The notes: a model not told the origin generated them from the letters alone. A stretch of 64,000 nucleotides of DNA from an uncultured Raoultella sp. (GCA_900759445.1 CAAEVH010000035.1:1-64000), one strand, 5' to 3'; numbered from the stretch's first letter, positions 1-10,261 are shown. Program-made: numbers and translations.

Positions 1-245
1 CCCGGTAGCCTGGAGGAATAAACGGAGGGGACCACGAAGTGGCAATTTTCCCGCCGGGAGCCGGGATTGTTAAGGGTACGGCGATAGTACCCTTAGGATC
101 GTTTCAGAGAAGTGACAAACATAAGGTGAACGTAGCAATATACCGGAGGCAACAGATTCATTACCTCCGTATGTGCCACTCATCCTCGTTAACTGACAAG
201 CATGACTCCGGTAACGGGGCCTTTTTTATGGAGCCAGAGGGAAGC

Positions 246-641
246 ATGAAACGAATCGTACTGACATGTGCAGCGCTGCTGTTGAGCGGCCAGGCGCTGG
301 CGGATGACTGCGCCAACGCGAACACTCAGATTGAGATGAACACCTGTGCGGCAGAGCAGTTTAAGGCGGCCGACACCAAACTTAATGACACTTATCAGAA
401 TGCGCTTAAGCGCGCCGCCCCAACCCAGCGCGATTTACTGAAAAAAGCGCAAATCTCATGGATAACCCTGCGCGATGCGGACTGCGCGTTAATCAGTTCC
501 GGCACCGAAGGCGGTAGCGTCCAGGCGATGATTTCCAGCCAGTGTCTGACGGATAAAACCAACGAGCGTGAAGCGTTTCTCGCCTCGCTCTTACAGTGCG
601 AAGAGGGCGATTTAAGCTGTCCGTTACCGCCTGCCAGTTAA
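246..641 (+). CDS. Secreted LprI-like (DUF1311) small protein
   Basis: 131-residue exported protein. Residues 1-19 form a signal peptide (MKRIVLTCAALLLSGQALA) and the mature part has the DUF1311/LprI pattern: TQIEMNTCA, then ADTKLNDTY, with six cysteines after the signal that could pair in the periplasm. Members of this family include lysozyme inhibitors, but most are uncharacterised, so the role is unknown. I chose the ATG at 246 because AGAGGGAAGC lies just before it and the signal peptide starts there; a longer reading frame upstream has no such support. Its 3' end overlaps the 3' end of the convergent rutR gene by 4 bases. Confidence 0.75.
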   Translation: MKRIVLTCAALLLSGQALADDCANANTQIEMNTCAAEQFKAADTKLNDTYQNALKRAAPTQRDLLKKAQISWITLRDADCALISSGTEGGSVQAMISSQCLTDKTNEREAFLASLLQCEEGDLSCPLPPAS

Positions 642-1276
642 CGCACGCGGATCCCTTCAATAATCATCCGCTGCACGCTCTCCACCGTTTGGTTAAAAAA
701 GGCTTCATCACGCAGCGTTGCGCCCGTTACCGCCTCTACCTGTGGGGCAAAGTCGGCGTAGTGCTGGGTTGAAGCCCAAATCATAAAAATCAGATGATGC
801 GGATCGACCGGAGCCAGTTTCCCACTTTTGATCCAACCGGCAATCAGCGCCGATTTCTCATCAATTAGCGTTTTGAGATCGCCCGTTAATTCAGTCATCA
901 ATAAAGGCGCACCTGCCAGCATCTCCATACAAAACAGTCGTGAAGCCTGAGGGTAATCGCGCGACACTTCCAGCTTAAGGCGAATGTATTCTTTAATGGC
1001 CACTAGCGGCGCAAAGTCTTCGCGAAAAGCCTTCAACGGAGCCAGCCAGACGTCGAGGATTTGCCGCAAAACGGCAATATAGAGCACCTCTTTTGACGGG
1101 TAGTAATAAAGCAGATTCGTTTTTGACACACCCGCCTGCTCAGCGACCTGTTCGAGACGCGTGCCATGGATCCCATATTGGGAGAAGATATTTAATGCCG
1201 CGGTTAATATGGCCTGGCGTTTTGCACTGACGGCCTGCGAGCGCTTACCTGTTTTTTTCTCTGCGCGTTGGACCAT
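638..1276 (-). CDS. rutR: TetR-family pyrimidine-responsive regulator RutR
   Basis: 212-residue TetR-family regulator, nearly identical in layout to E. coli RutR: an N-terminal arm, a helix-turn-helix around residues 35-60 (GVSKTNLLYYYPSKE) and a ligand domain containing YPQASRLFCMEMLAG. In E. coli RutR binds uracil or thymine and represses the divergent rutABCDEFG operon while influencing carAB and purine genes. Start MVQRAEKK matches the family length; an upstream Met would add 14 residues. The rut operon expected next to it is missing: a DMT transporter and ymdF lie there instead. RutR here probably serves only its pyrimidine and pH regulon (inference). Confidence 0.93.
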   Translation of the reverse strand: MVQRAEKKTGKRSQAVSAKRQAILTAALNIFSQYGIHGTRLEQVAEQAGVSKTNLLYYYPSKEVLYIAVLRQILDVWLAPLKAFREDFAPLVAIKEYIRLKLEVSRDYPQASRLFCMEMLAGAPLLMTELTGDLKTLIDEKSALIAGWIKSGKLAPVDPHHLIFMIWASTQHYADFAPQVEAVTGATLRDEAFFNQTVESVQRMIIEGIRVR

Positions 1277-1334
1277 GCGCCCTCTCCTTCTTGTGAGGGC
1301 GTCAGCATACCAAATCACGCGGTGAATGGTTAAA

Positions 1335-2249
1335 TTAAAGCGACTCCGGCGGTGCCTCTTGCACTCCCCCTTTTTTCTTTTTGAACTTCAGTTCGCTGAC
1401 CAGCACGCCAACAATAATGAATGCTGCGCCGAGCAAAGCCAGTAGCGGTAAGCGTTCCCCCGCCAGGCGACCAAAGATCCCCGCCCACACCGGCTCACCG
1501 GTATAAATGACCGTCGCGCGCGTCGGCGAAACGCTGCGCTGTGCCCAGTTCATGGTGACCTGAATAATCGCACTGAAAATCCCCAATCCCAGCGCCACCA
1601 CCAGCAATCCCGTAGACATCGGTGGTACGGTCTCTCCGGCCGGAGCCATGGCAATAAACGCCACTATCGAAGCGGTTGCCAGTTGTACCACCGTTACCCG
1701 CCGCACATCCACTTTTCCCGCCCACGCGCTAATCAGGATAATTTCTGCCGCAATCGCCACCGCGCCGGCGAGTGTGATCCACTCTCCTTCGCCTAAAGCC
1801 AGCAAATTGCCTCCTGGTCCGGCGAGAAAAATCAACCCGATAAAGGCCAGCACAATGCCGACACACGGCATCAGGCCGGGCATACGCCCCAGACACAGCC
1901 ATTGTAAAAGCGGGACCAACGGTACGTACATCGCGGTAATAAACGCCGATTTACTGCTGGGAATAAACTGTAGCCCCCAGGTTTGCAGACTATAGCCCAA
2001 CGCAATTGCGATACCGATCGCAACGCCTGCTTTGACTTCCAGCCGCGTCAGTTTATGCAATGTGCGTAGTGACAAAAGCGCGACCGCCAGCGCAGCGGTG
2101 GCAAAACGCACGCCGACAAAGAAAAAAGGTCCGCTCAGGGTAACGGCATATTGCACGGCCAAAAACGTGCCACCCCAGAACATAGTGATCACAATGAGGA
2201 TCGCTTCCTGAGGTTTAACAGAGAAGGAATAACGAGAAAGTAATGACAT
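1335..2249 (-). CDS. DMT-superfamily (EamA) permease
   Basis: 304-residue membrane protein with about ten hydrophobic segments arranged as two EamA repeats (roughly residues 15-145 and 155-288) and a lysine-rich cytoplasmic tail (FKKKKGG). This is the usual layout of drug/metabolite or amino-acid exporters of the DMT superfamily. The substrate cannot be read from the sequence. It lies upstream of rutR on the same strand with a 58-base gap, so the two may be co-transcribed. It occupies the place where rutA-G sits in E. coli, which makes it a replacement or a relic of a different ancestral arrangement. Confidence 0.8.
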   Translation of the reverse strand: MSLLSRYSFSVKPQEAILIVITMFWGGTFLAVQYAVTLSGPFFFVGVRFATAALAVALLSLRTLHKLTRLEVKAGVAIGIAIALGYSLQTWGLQFIPSSKSAFITAMYVPLVPLLQWLCLGRMPGLMPCVGIVLAFIGLIFLAGPGGNLLALGEGEWITLAGAVAIAAEIILISAWAGKVDVRRVTVVQLATASIVAFIAMAPAGETVPPMSTGLLVVALGLGIFSAIIQVTMNWAQRSVSPTRATVIYTGEPVWAGIFGRLAGERLPLLALLGAAFIIVGVLVSELKFKKKKGGVQEAPPESL

Positions 2250-2315
2250 GAGACACCCGATTAACTGAATGTCGTTAGTCTGCGTTGCGTTTTGTTACAG
2301 TTCAACCTTGCAGAC

Positions 2316-2344
2316 AAAAAAAACCGCCGGAAGAAACCGGCGGC
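2316..2344 (-). terminator. Rho-independent terminator of ymdF
   Basis: Seven-base-pair stem CCGCCGG / CCGGCGG with an AAGAAA loop, flanked on the plus strand by eight A, giving a U-run after the hairpin on the minus strand. It lies 71 bases after the ymdF stop. Confidence 0.85.
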
Positions 2345-2414
2345 GGTGGGTGGCTACGTAACGTCTGACTCTGATCCTCAGCCGTCACGGCATATCTGAC
2401 AGCTAGCCCGGCAA

Positions 2415-2588
2415 TTACGATTTGTTGTTGCCGTGGCTATTTTTGCCCCCTTTTTTGCCTGCCTCTGAAGCGCGTTGCGGGTCATTCTTAAAGTTGCCCC
2501 CGCTGTGCTGGCCACCTTTTCGACCTGCTTCTGATGCTCTTTCGCGATCTTCCGCAAAGTTGCCGGAACCGCCTCGATGGTTTGCCAT
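2415..2588 (-). CDS. ymdF: KGG-repeat stress protein YmdF/YciG family
   Basis: 57-residue hydrophilic protein, MANHRGGSGNFAEDRERASE at the start, with two copies of the RASEAG(R/K)KGG motif (about residues 17-26 and 39-48) typical of the con-10/KGG stress family (E. coli YmdF, YciG, YmgG-like). These proteins are sigmaS-dependent and YciG affects motility, but the biochemical role is unknown. A GGAGGTC ribosome-binding site precedes the ATG. It is divergent from wrbA, another sigmaS-regulated gene, as in E. coli. An opposite-strand frame here is only a shadow. Confidence 0.88.
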   Translation of the reverse strand: MANHRGGSGNFAEDRERASEAGRKGGQHSGGNFKNDPQRASEAGKKGGKNSHGNNKS

Positions 2589-3571
<983 letters not shown>

Positions 3572-3591
3572 TCTTCAACAGGAGGATTCGA

Positions 3592-3819
3592 ATGCCAACT
3601 CAAGAAGCGAAAGCCCATCGCGTCGGCGAATGGGCAAGTCTGCGCAATACATCGCCGGAAATAGCCGAAGCCATTTTTGAAGTCGCGCATTATGACGAGA
3701 AACTGGCGGAAAAAATTTGGGAAGAAGGTAGCGACGAGGTGCTCATCAAAGCCTTTAAGAAAACAGACAAAGATTCGCTCTTTTGGGGTGAACAGACTAT
3801 CGAACGCAAAAACGTCTAG
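3592..3819 (+). CDS. yccJ: YccJ family stress-associated small protein
   Basis: 75-residue acidic protein ([20 protein letters not shown]) matching E. coli YccJ in length and position. A strong AGGAGG site precedes the start. It forms an operon with wrbA and is followed at once by a terminator. The function is unknown; its link to WrbA suggests stationary-phase or stress expression. Confidence 0.92.
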   Translation: MPTQEAKAHRVGEWASLRNTSPEIAEAIFEVAHYDEKLAEKIWEEGSDEVLIKAFKKTDKDSLFWGEQTIERKNV

Positions 3820-3826
3820 CGCTCAG

Positions 3827-3859
3827 ACTCCCCCGCGAACACGGGGGAGTTTTTCTTTT
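3827..3859 (+). terminator. wrbA-yccJ terminator
   Basis: Nine-base-pair stem ACTCCCCCG / CGGGGGAGT with a CGAACA loop, followed by TTTTTCTTTT. It starts 8 bases after the yccJ stop and abuts the stop codon of the convergent agp gene. Confidence 0.95.
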
Positions 3860-5099
3860 ACTTAGCCGCCTCATTCAACACGCTGTCGAACTTATCTATC
3901 GGGCAAAAGCCATCCGCATCTGTCGGACACCCTTTCAGCTCCAGCGTTACGCGCTGCGCCGGGGATTTCAGGGTCAGAACGTCAGCATTACGCAACTGCT
4001 GCGAGCTCTGATACACGTACTCGATTTTCATCAGATCACGATTCGCGTTGCTGTCATGCCAGCGCTGGAAGACAATCTTCCCGCCAATCGGCGTACGCTC
4101 GTTCTGATCGTGAAGCTGGTACGGTTTGAAATCCAGCGCGGTGAGCAGCGATGCGATGTTTGAGTCATGCCCCACCAGCACGGTTATTTTTGGCGCTTTT
4201 ACGCGTTCAGTAACCAGCGCATTATCAATATACTTCACCAGCGGTTTGGCGACATTCTGCGCCACTTCAGGGGAGGTGAACAGGCTGTCCTGATAGCCAT
4301 TTTTCAGCTTCGACAGAACCTTCCACTGTTGATCGGATTTAATCTCGCCCCAGGCGACCTTGTCCATCGGGAAGCCTTCGTAATATTGCAGCGTGAAGGC
4401 ATCAACCAGCGAATTTCCGACCTTCAGCGGCCCCGAAACCCCAGGCTCCTGCTGGTATTTCGCGCTAAACGTATCTTTGGCATCGGTCAGGGAACACTGC
4501 TGTTTTTCTTTGCAGGATGGAGAGTCTTTGTAGTCGGTCATTTGCTCAAGCAACTGATAGCTGTCGTTGAGCTGCATTTGGCTACGCTCTTTCTCCATTG
4601 CCTGAACCGCCTGCTGGCTGAAGGCGGCGGAATCATCGGTGATCACCGGGTTAAAGGTGGGATCCATGGTGCCCATTTTTTCCTGATGATGGACCGGGAC
4701 GTCGCAACCCGGGAAAGCACCGGTGACAAAGAACTGCGCCGTCGCGACCGTACGCTGCAGGCTGTTAGCATAGGTATAGACCGTACCCGGCGCCGGACAT
4801 TCGCCCGATTTCACCATCCCCTGCTCTGCCAGCCACTCTCGCATATAGTGGCCCATATAGATTTCCAGCACGCCGCCTTTGGTGGTCAGTTGTCCGCCGG
4901 GGACATCCCATTCTGGCCATTGTTTGGGGGTGGACTGCTCAAGAACACTGCCATTATTGGCTAAAGGTGCGCGTAAGTTATGCCGACTCATCATCAATAC
5001 TTGCTGAAGCTGATAGCCTTCCGGCGCGGTCTGCGCCTGCGCGGCGGTTGACATTAATACAGCCCCTGCCACGGCTGCGGCGATTAACGATTTATTCAT
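3858..5099 (-). CDS. agp: Periplasmic glucose-1-phosphatase Agp
   Basis: 413-residue histidine acid phosphatase. A signal peptide covers residues 1-22 (ending AAQA), the catalytic RHNLRAP motif is near residue 39 and the distal HD motif is in [10 protein letters not shown]. Cysteines typical of the periplasmic enzyme are present. It hydrolyses glucose-1-phosphate (and phytate weakly) so that glucose can be used as carbon source. It is convergent with yccJ as in E. coli. Confidence 0.97.
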   Translation of the reverse strand: MNKSLIAAAVAGAVLMSTAAQAQTAPEGYQLQQVLMMSRHNLRAPLANNGSVLEQSTPKQWPEWDVPGGQLTTKGGVLEIYMGHYMREWLAEQGMVKSGECPAPGTVYTYANSLQRTVATAQFFVTGAFPGCDVPVHHQEKMGTMDPTFNPVITDDSAAFSQQAVQAMEKERSQMQLNDSYQLLEQMTDYKDSPSCKEKQQCSLTDAKDTFSAKYQQEPGVSGPLKVGNSLVDAFTLQYYEGFPMDKVAWGEIKSDQQWKVLSKLKNGYQDSLFTSPEVAQNVAKPLVKYIDNALVTERVKAPKITVLVGHDSNIASLLTALDFKPYQLHDQNERTPIGGKIVFQRWHDSNANRDLMKIEYVYQSSQQLRNADVLTLKSPAQRVTLELKGCPTDADGFCPIDKFDSVLNEAAK

Positions 5100-5186
5100 C
5101 CCTACGACCTCTTGTTGTTATCAATCACAACAGAGTGTGACAGAAATATGACATATTTCCCGGAACGCTTTCGCAAAACGCACCAT

Positions 5187-5894
5187 CTATGGTGTCGTTT
5201 TAATACCGAACTCGGTTTCTAATTTGCGAATGCCAAGCGGGGTGAAGGTGACGCGGCGACCACTCAGCTCCGTTTTTATCCATCGTTTTTCAATCAGCCA
5301 GCGTAGCAGCGATGCGCCAAGTACGCCGCCGGGATGGTAACGTCGTTCACTCCAGTCCAGACAACCGCAGGTTAATTTCCGCCGCGATGCGCTCGCAGCA
5401 AGGACAATCCCCATTTGTGCCAGTTTTTCCTGCCCAAGAGAGGTCAGCGTTTCACCATCCGGCGTTAACCATTGACGGGAAACCAGCGTATCGAACAGCC
5501 TCACCGCCACCTCGCCAGCGAGATGATCGTAGCAGGTTCGGGCATGTCGTAAGCCTGGCGGCGTCGTGATTTTTCGTGGCGTAGATGTAGCCCACGCCAC
5601 GCCCATCAGGCGCTCCAGCAGTTCAGCGATATCGGAGCCTGCAAGGCGAAAATAACGATGCCTGCCCTGCGCGAGCGCCACAACAAAACGTTGTTCGCAC
5701 AGACGCGCCAGATGCGCACTGGCGGTCGACGCTGATACATCCGCCACTGCGCTGAGCTCGGTCGCGGTCCAGGCGCGGCCATCCATCAGGGCGCACAACA
5801 TTCGCGAGCGCGATTTATCGGCCATCGCCGCCGCGGTGAGCGCCATTCGCGACTCCAGAGCGCCCTCTTCCTCACTTAACATCACTGATGCCAT
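5187..5894 (-). CDS. ArsR-type winged-helix regulator
   Basis: 235-residue regulator. An N-terminal ArsR-like winged helix (about residues 15-95, with ATELSAVADVSASTASAHLA as recognition region) is followed by a C-terminal region containing KLTCGCLDWSERR, whose CGC and W are typical of a widespread ArsR subfamily and may sense an electrophile or sulfur compound. AGAGGTCGCT precedes this ATG; a start 14 codons upstream lacks a good site. It lies just downstream of the TauE-like exporter on the same strand (69-base gap), so it may control that exporter and itself. Confidence 0.8.
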   Translation of the reverse strand: MASVMLSEEEGALESRMALTAAAMADKSRSRMLCALMDGRAWTATELSAVADVSASTASAHLARLCEQRFVVALAQGRHRYFRLAGSDIAELLERLMGVAWATSTPRKITTPPGLRHARTCYDHLAGEVAVRLFDTLVSRQWLTPDGETLTSLGQEKLAQMGIVLAASASRRKLTCGCLDWSERRYHPGGVLGASLLRWLIEKRWIKTELSGRRVTFTPLGIRKLETEFGIKTTP

Positions 5895-5963
5895 AGCGAC
5901 CTCTTTGACCCTGAATGTCTGAATTAACGATGCCATGAAAGCGTTCTAAAGTCACCGCACAGG

Positions 5964-6719
5964 TCACGCCGCACGCAGCATCATCTCGATACCCAACCCG
6001 ACCAAACAAAACAGAAAACAACGTTTAAACACGAGCGGAGAAATAACCCGTCGTACACGGGTTCCTAACCACTGACCAATCAGCGCAGGAACAATGGCCA
6101 AAGCCGATATGCTCAACGACTGTACGGGCAGCGCGTTGTGCCACCACAGACCAAGCGCCAAAGCCAATGTCGAAAACGTAAAAGAGATCCCGAGCGCCTG
6201 AACCAGCTCATCTTTCTCAAAACCCAATGACTGGATCCAGGGCACGGCGGGCATCACAAATACACCGGTTCCACCAGTCAATAAGCCAGTAACAAATCCT
6301 ATGACGAGGGAGTACGGTTTTTCATGCTGCGGAGCCACTGCGATTTTCTTTCCGGCCAGCGTCCAGATAGCGTAAGCCACCAGCGCCACGCCGAGCGCAA
6401 ACTGGGTACGGGTGGTATCGCCGCCGGTAATCCAGGCGCTGGCAAGCAGTGTCGCCACCACCACCGTCAATAACATTGGCCACAGTCGTTTGACTAATTG
6501 ACGCGTATTTCCGCCACCGCCAAACTGAAACAGATTGCTAATCAGCGAAGGCAACAGCAGCATGGCCGCCGCCGCAACCGGCGAAATAAGCGATCCGAGG
6601 ATCCCCATAGCCACGGTGGGCAATCCCATACCAGTGACGCCTTTTACCATCCCAGCGAGGACAAACGTGGCGGCAATCATCATCACCAGAGCGGGCCCAA
6701 ACGCTAACGAACTCGTCAT
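5964..6719 (-). CDS. TauE/SafE-family membrane exporter
   Basis: 251-residue protein with about eight hydrophobic segments and the TauE/SafE glycine-rich repeats (GMVKGVTGMGLPTVAMG near the N-terminus, GFVTGLLTGGTGVFVMP in the second half). The family moves sulfite, sulfoacetate or other organosulfonates and anions outward. It precedes an ArsR-like regulator on the same strand, a common pair. The substrate is unknown; a sulfur anion is the default guess from the family. Confidence 0.82.
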   Translation of the reverse strand: MTSSLAFGPALVMMIAATFVLAGMVKGVTGMGLPTVAMGILGSLISPVAAAAMLLLPSLISNLFQFGGGGNTRQLVKRLWPMLLTVVVATLLASAWITGGDTTRTQFALGVALVAYAIWTLAGKKIAVAPQHEKPYSLVIGFVTGLLTGGTGVFVMPAVPWIQSLGFEKDELVQALGISFTFSTLALALGLWWHNALPVQSLSISALAIVPALIGQWLGTRVRRVISPLVFKRCFLFCLVGLGIEMMLRAA

Positions 6720-6824
6720 GTTGCACTTTCCTGAAAAAGAGAAGATGACCCATTCTGGACGTTAATCGCGGTGCTCGCTTCGCCAGGCAACGAAATATGT
6801 CTTCCCGCTTACGGGTAATAATAT

Positions 6825-6848
6825 AAAAAATGCCGGGTTTCCCCGGCA
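6825..6848 (-). terminator. scs operon terminator
   Basis: Hairpin TGCCGGG / CCCGGCA with a TTTC loop, followed on the minus strand by six U. It lies 5 bases after the scsD stop. Confidence 0.9.
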
Positions 6849-6853
6849 CATTA

Positions 6854-7360
6854 TCAGAACGTTTTGGCCCACCACAGCCGAAGCTTCATGCCCCAGTAGC
6901 TGGTCCAGCCGCTGGTTGTTGACACCACCCGACCTTGTGACACTACCACCAGCGTGGGCGTGACGCTAATCGCCCAACTGCGGGAAATTGCCCCGTTCGC
7001 ATCATTGATGACCGGAAAGTCCACGCCTTTACGCGACAGCCAACGAGACACCTCAGCTTCACTGCCGGAGCGTAACGCAATGGTCATCACGTTTTCCCCT
7101 TCCGAACGCAGCCTGGCGACTTCCGGCGTCGTGAAGCGGCAAACGCTGCACCAGCTCGCCCAGAAATAAAGCAGCACCGGCTCGTCTTTGCTGAGCGCCG
7201 CCAGCGTGACGGTTTCACCATCCAGCGTTTGCAAAGGCGTGCTGTCAAAAGAGCCAGGGAGCTGCGGCGCGCGCCAGACATCCATCAGCAGTATCGCCCC
7301 TGCCAACAGCGCCAGTAAGATCAGCCCTTCGCGCAGCCAGCGGCGCAGTTTACTGAGCAT
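6854..7360 (-). CDS. scsD: Membrane-anchored thioredoxin-like ScsD
   Basis: 168-residue thioredoxin-fold protein. One N-terminal membrane anchor (LILLALLAGAILLMDVW) is followed by a periplasmic domain with the redox motif WASWCSVC and the cis-proline loop SVTPT. In Salmonella, ScsD belongs to the suppressor-of-copper-sensitivity set and is a membrane-tethered TlpA/DsbE-like reductase partner. I start at MLSKLRR, which gives the family length; it overlaps the end of scsC by 11 bases, showing translational coupling. Last gene of scsABCD. Confidence 0.93.
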   Translation of the reverse strand: MLSKLRRWLREGLILLALLAGAILLMDVWRAPQLPGSFDSTPLQTLDGETVTLAALSKDEPVLLYFWASWCSVCRFTTPEVARLRSEGENVMTIALRSGSEAEVSRWLSRKGVDFPVINDANGAISRSWAISVTPTLVVVSQGRVVSTTSGWTSYWGMKLRLWWAKTF

Positions 7361-7973
7361 TGGCCGCCGCCAGCTTTTCTTTGACCACTTCCTCAAGGGT
7401 TTCCCACGGCACCGCACCGGGAATAAGCTCATCACCAATAATCGTTGCGGGGGTGCCCTGCACGCCCACCAGTCGCGCCAGTTGCAGGTTAGTGCTTAGC
7501 GTTTCAGCGCTTTGGGCACCCAGCGTCACCGGACTGGCTCCCGATTTTTCCTGTGCCTGTTTGATACTGACATCGGTATGGTAACCCTTTTTCTGCATCA
7601 GTTTTTCATGTAGCGCCAGAAACTGCTGCGGATGCTCAAGCCAGGTAGTCAGCACGGTCCGCGCCGCCAGTTCCGAACTTTCCCCTTTAAACGGCAGAGG
7701 TTTAATCACTACCGCCACGTCAGGATATTTCTGCACAATTTTTTCCAGCATGGGATCCAGTTGCTTGCAGTACGGGCAGTTGTAATCGGTGAAGTTTATC
7801 AGGGTCAGTTTCGCCTGCTTAGCGCCAATCCGCGGGCTGTTGGGATCGTTAAACAGAGCCTCCTGGATTAATGCTTCAATTTGCTTTTCCTGTTCCGGGG
7901 TAAACGGTGCAGGCTCTTTCGCTACGCTGACGGCAGAAAACAGGGTTAACAGCAGAACAATCATTATTTTCAT
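7350..7973 (-). CDS. scsC: Periplasmic DsbA/DsbG-like protein ScsC
   Basis: 207-residue secreted oxidoreductase. The signal peptide is at residues 1-18, a charged N-terminal helix region (EQEKQIEALIQEALFND) used for oligomerisation in relatives comes next, then a thioredoxin fold with TDYNCPYCKQ as active site and GVQGTPATII as cis-proline loop. ScsC is kept reduced by ScsB and protects or isomerises periplasmic thiols under copper or peroxide stress. The start codon overlaps the scsB stop by 4 bases. Confidence 0.95.
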   Translation of the reverse strand: MKIMIVLLLTLFSAVSVAKEPAPFTPEQEKQIEALIQEALFNDPNSPRIGAKQAKLTLINFTDYNCPYCKQLDPMLEKIVQKYPDVAVVIKPLPFKGESSELAARTVLTTWLEHPQQFLALHEKLMQKKGYHTDVSIKQAQEKSGASPVTLGAQSAETLSTNLQLARLVGVQGTPATIIGDELIPGAVPWETLEEVVKEKLAAANAQ

Positions 7974-9850
7974 GGGGTTACTCCTTTGGCATCGGTCAAC
8001 GTTTGCAATACCGCATCGCGGGTCAACAACGTTGGTAACGCCTGGCCTTCCGGCAGACCGGGGCCATAAATTTGGTTATACGGCACAGCAACCTGGCCGC
8101 GTTTTTTCAGAAATTCGGTGATGGCTTCAGAAGGGAGCGTCCAGTCGCCGCGCAGCGCCACTACATCCGGCTGTTGCAAAGCGGCCTGTACGTCATCTTT
8201 ATGCAACACGTTGTATTTGTTGACCTTACAAGTGATGCACCAGTCGGCAGTGACGTCAATGAACACTCGCTTATGTTGCGCCAGCGCATCCTCAATCGCC
8301 TGCTCGCTAAGCGGTTGCCAGTTCACGCTTTCTTTAGCGCTAGCGTGTCCGGCCAGCCCTAAATGTGGGAGCAGCAACGTCGCAAGCCAGATAGCCGAAC
8401 CCAGCATCATGACACCGAGAAGACGCCGCAAAATATTCATCCAGCGTCCCGGACGCGGCAAACGCAGCGCCAGACCGGGACGCAGAGCCACCAGCAGCCA
8501 CGGCAAGCTCATCCCCAGGCCAAGTGCGATAAACAGTCCCCACAACGTTGGCAGCGAAGCGGTCAATGCCACCGCTACCGCTGTTCCCAGAAACGGGGCG
8601 CTGCACGGCGTGGCGAGCAGGGTCGCAAATGCGCCTTGCCAGAAATGTCCCGACAAGCCGTTGCCACCGTGAGTCGCCAGCGTGGTGGTCATCGCCGAAG
8701 GCAGGCGGAATTCAAACCACCCGAACAGGCTGGCGCTGAACGTCAGCATCACCACGACCATGACGCCAATGAACCACGGGTTCTGAAACTGGATCCCCCA
8801 GCCCAGCGCCGGATTGGTTAAACGTAGCACCGTCATCAATAGCGCCAGGGCCATAAAGGAGGCCAGGATCCCGGCTACCGATGCGAGGAATTGACGGCGG
8901 ATCTGGCGACGGCTTTTTTCCTCAACCAGCAAAATAGAGCCCAGTTTCATGCCGAGAACCGGTAACACACAGGGCATCAGGTTGAGGATCAAACCGCCCA
9001 GCAGCGCCATTAGCACCACCTGCCACAATGGGAGTGAGGCGTTCTCAATAACCGGGGCTTCGCCAATCGCAAGACGACTTTCCTGGGCAACACCGTTATC
9101 TGCCAGCACCAGCGTGACCGACTTACCGCGTAAATCCGGCGCGCCTTCCCCCCAACCGTCATGAACGGGTACCGTGGCGCGTAACGTCTCACCTGCGACG
9201 TGAATTTGCGGCATGCCAAAATCAGCATCATCAACGGCGTCCAGATACAGCCCAGGCGCAGTCCAGCCTCCCGCGCGGTGAGCCTCGACGACCAGCTCGC
9301 CGGCCCGTGCGCCAGCGCGCAAAGTATCGGTCAGGCCGCTGGCAAGCGGGATCTGCCCCATTGCCTGCGCATAGTCATGCGCAAAAGTCGGGTCCTGGGT
9401 CGTGGAGGTCACGGAAAAAGGAAAATCCGTCAACAGGCAAACGTTGCTACAGGTGGATAGCGTCAAAACACCGCTAAGCGTGGCGGGCGATCTGCCGCGC
9501 ACAACCATCGGGAATGTCACATTATCGTGATAGCCCTGGGTCGTGATATTAGCGACCTCAAAGCGTGCAGGGGTTGGCCAGAACCAGTCGACCGCAGGCA
9601 TTTCCCCTTGCCAGGCGATAGATGGCGCGACGCCTCCCTCGCCCGGCGAACGCCAGTAGGTTTTCCAGCCGTCCTCCAGTTTAACATCCAGCAACAGACG
9701 AGTTTCGCCGCCTGAGGACGTATCAGCGCGTAACCGCACGCTGGCGTGATCGTTATCGGGTGAACGCAGCCAGCCGGGTTCAGCCGCCCAGGATACGGGC
9801 AGCCATAGCAATAACAGACAGAGCAGCGCCTGCCTGAAAACAGTCATCAT
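7970..9850 (-). CDS. scsB: Transmembrane electron carrier ScsB (DsbD-like)
   Basis: 626-residue DsbD-type reductant conductor. Domains in order: signal peptide; a periplasmic alpha domain (about 20-260) with paired cysteines in LSTCSNVCLL; an eight-segment membrane core (about 275-500) with redox cysteines in NLMPCVLPVLG and ATPCSAPFLG; and a C-terminal thioredoxin domain with ADWCITCKVNK. It passes electrons from cytoplasmic thioredoxin to ScsC and possibly ScsD. In Salmonella the locus gives copper and hydrogen-peroxide tolerance. Confidence 0.96.
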   Translation of the reverse strand: MMTVFRQALLCLLLLWLPVSWAAEPGWLRSPDNDHASVRLRADTSSGGETRLLLDVKLEDGWKTYWRSPGEGGVAPSIAWQGEMPAVDWFWPTPARFEVANITTQGYHDNVTFPMVVRGRSPATLSGVLTLSTCSNVCLLTDFPFSVTSTTQDPTFAHDYAQAMGQIPLASGLTDTLRAGARAGELVVEAHRAGGWTAPGLYLDAVDDADFGMPQIHVAGETLRATVPVHDGWGEGAPDLRGKSVTLVLADNGVAQESRLAIGEAPVIENASLPLWQVVLMALLGGLILNLMPCVLPVLGMKLGSILLVEEKSRRQIRRQFLASVAGILASFMALALLMTVLRLTNPALGWGIQFQNPWFIGVMVVVMLTFSASLFGWFEFRLPSAMTTTLATHGGNGLSGHFWQGAFATLLATPCSAPFLGTAVAVALTASLPTLWGLFIALGLGMSLPWLLVALRPGLALRLPRPGRWMNILRRLLGVMMLGSAIWLATLLLPHLGLAGHASAKESVNWQPLSEQAIEDALAQHKRVFIDVTADWCITCKVNKYNVLHKDDVQAALQQPDVVALRGDWTLPSEAITEFLKKRGQVAVPYNQIYGPGLPEGQALPTLLTRDAVLQTLTDAKGVTP

Positions 9851-9898
9851 ATATTTTCTCCGTGAATAATTATCTAACAGTCAGCAACGGCTGTTCTG

Positions 9899-10261
9899 TC
9901 ATTCACGGAAGACGCAAAATCGCAGATGTACCCTTAGTGTGGGCGGCGAGATGGCTCGCGGTGGGAAAAAAGGCAGACGAAACGCCCGCACTGGCGCCAG
10001 CAGCGACAGTAGCAGACACAGCACCAGAATAGCGCCTTCGAACAGTACCGGGGGCGCCGCCAGTAATGACTTCGCGCTCAGTTCACAAGGGGTAACGGAC
10101 GAGGCCTCATCGGTCTGCGCTTGTGCGCTTACGACCACGCTTGTGGCAACGGTGTCCATCTGCAACGCGTGCAGGCCCGCCATGCGTTGTGCGGTACAAA
10201 CCATCACCACAACACATGCCAGACAGAGGAACCACCATCCCATCCGTTGACGTTTCGCCAT
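9899..10261 (-). CDS. scsA: ScsA membrane protein
   Basis: 120-residue protein with a hydrophobic N-terminal segment (WWFLCLACVVVMVCTA) and a second hydrophobic stretch near residue 80 (ILVLCLLLSLLAP), ending in a basic proline-rich tail. Length, position and sequence match Salmonella ScsA, the first gene of scsABCD. Its molecular role is not established; it is linked to resistance to copper and peroxide. Promoter control by CpxR and copper is known in Salmonella, but I do not see an unmistakable CpxR box here. Confidence 0.88.
   Translation of the reverse strand: MAKRQRMGWWFLCLACVVVMVCTAQRMAGLHALQMDTVATSVVVSAQAQTDEASSVTPCELSAKSLLAAPPVLFEGAILVLCLLLSLLAPVRAFRLPFFPPRAISPPTLRVHLRFCVFRE

Noticed and set aside
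4167..4964. 265-codon plus-strand frame inside agp
   Set aside because: Antisense to a complete, well-conserved agp; long only because of the codon pattern of the real gene.
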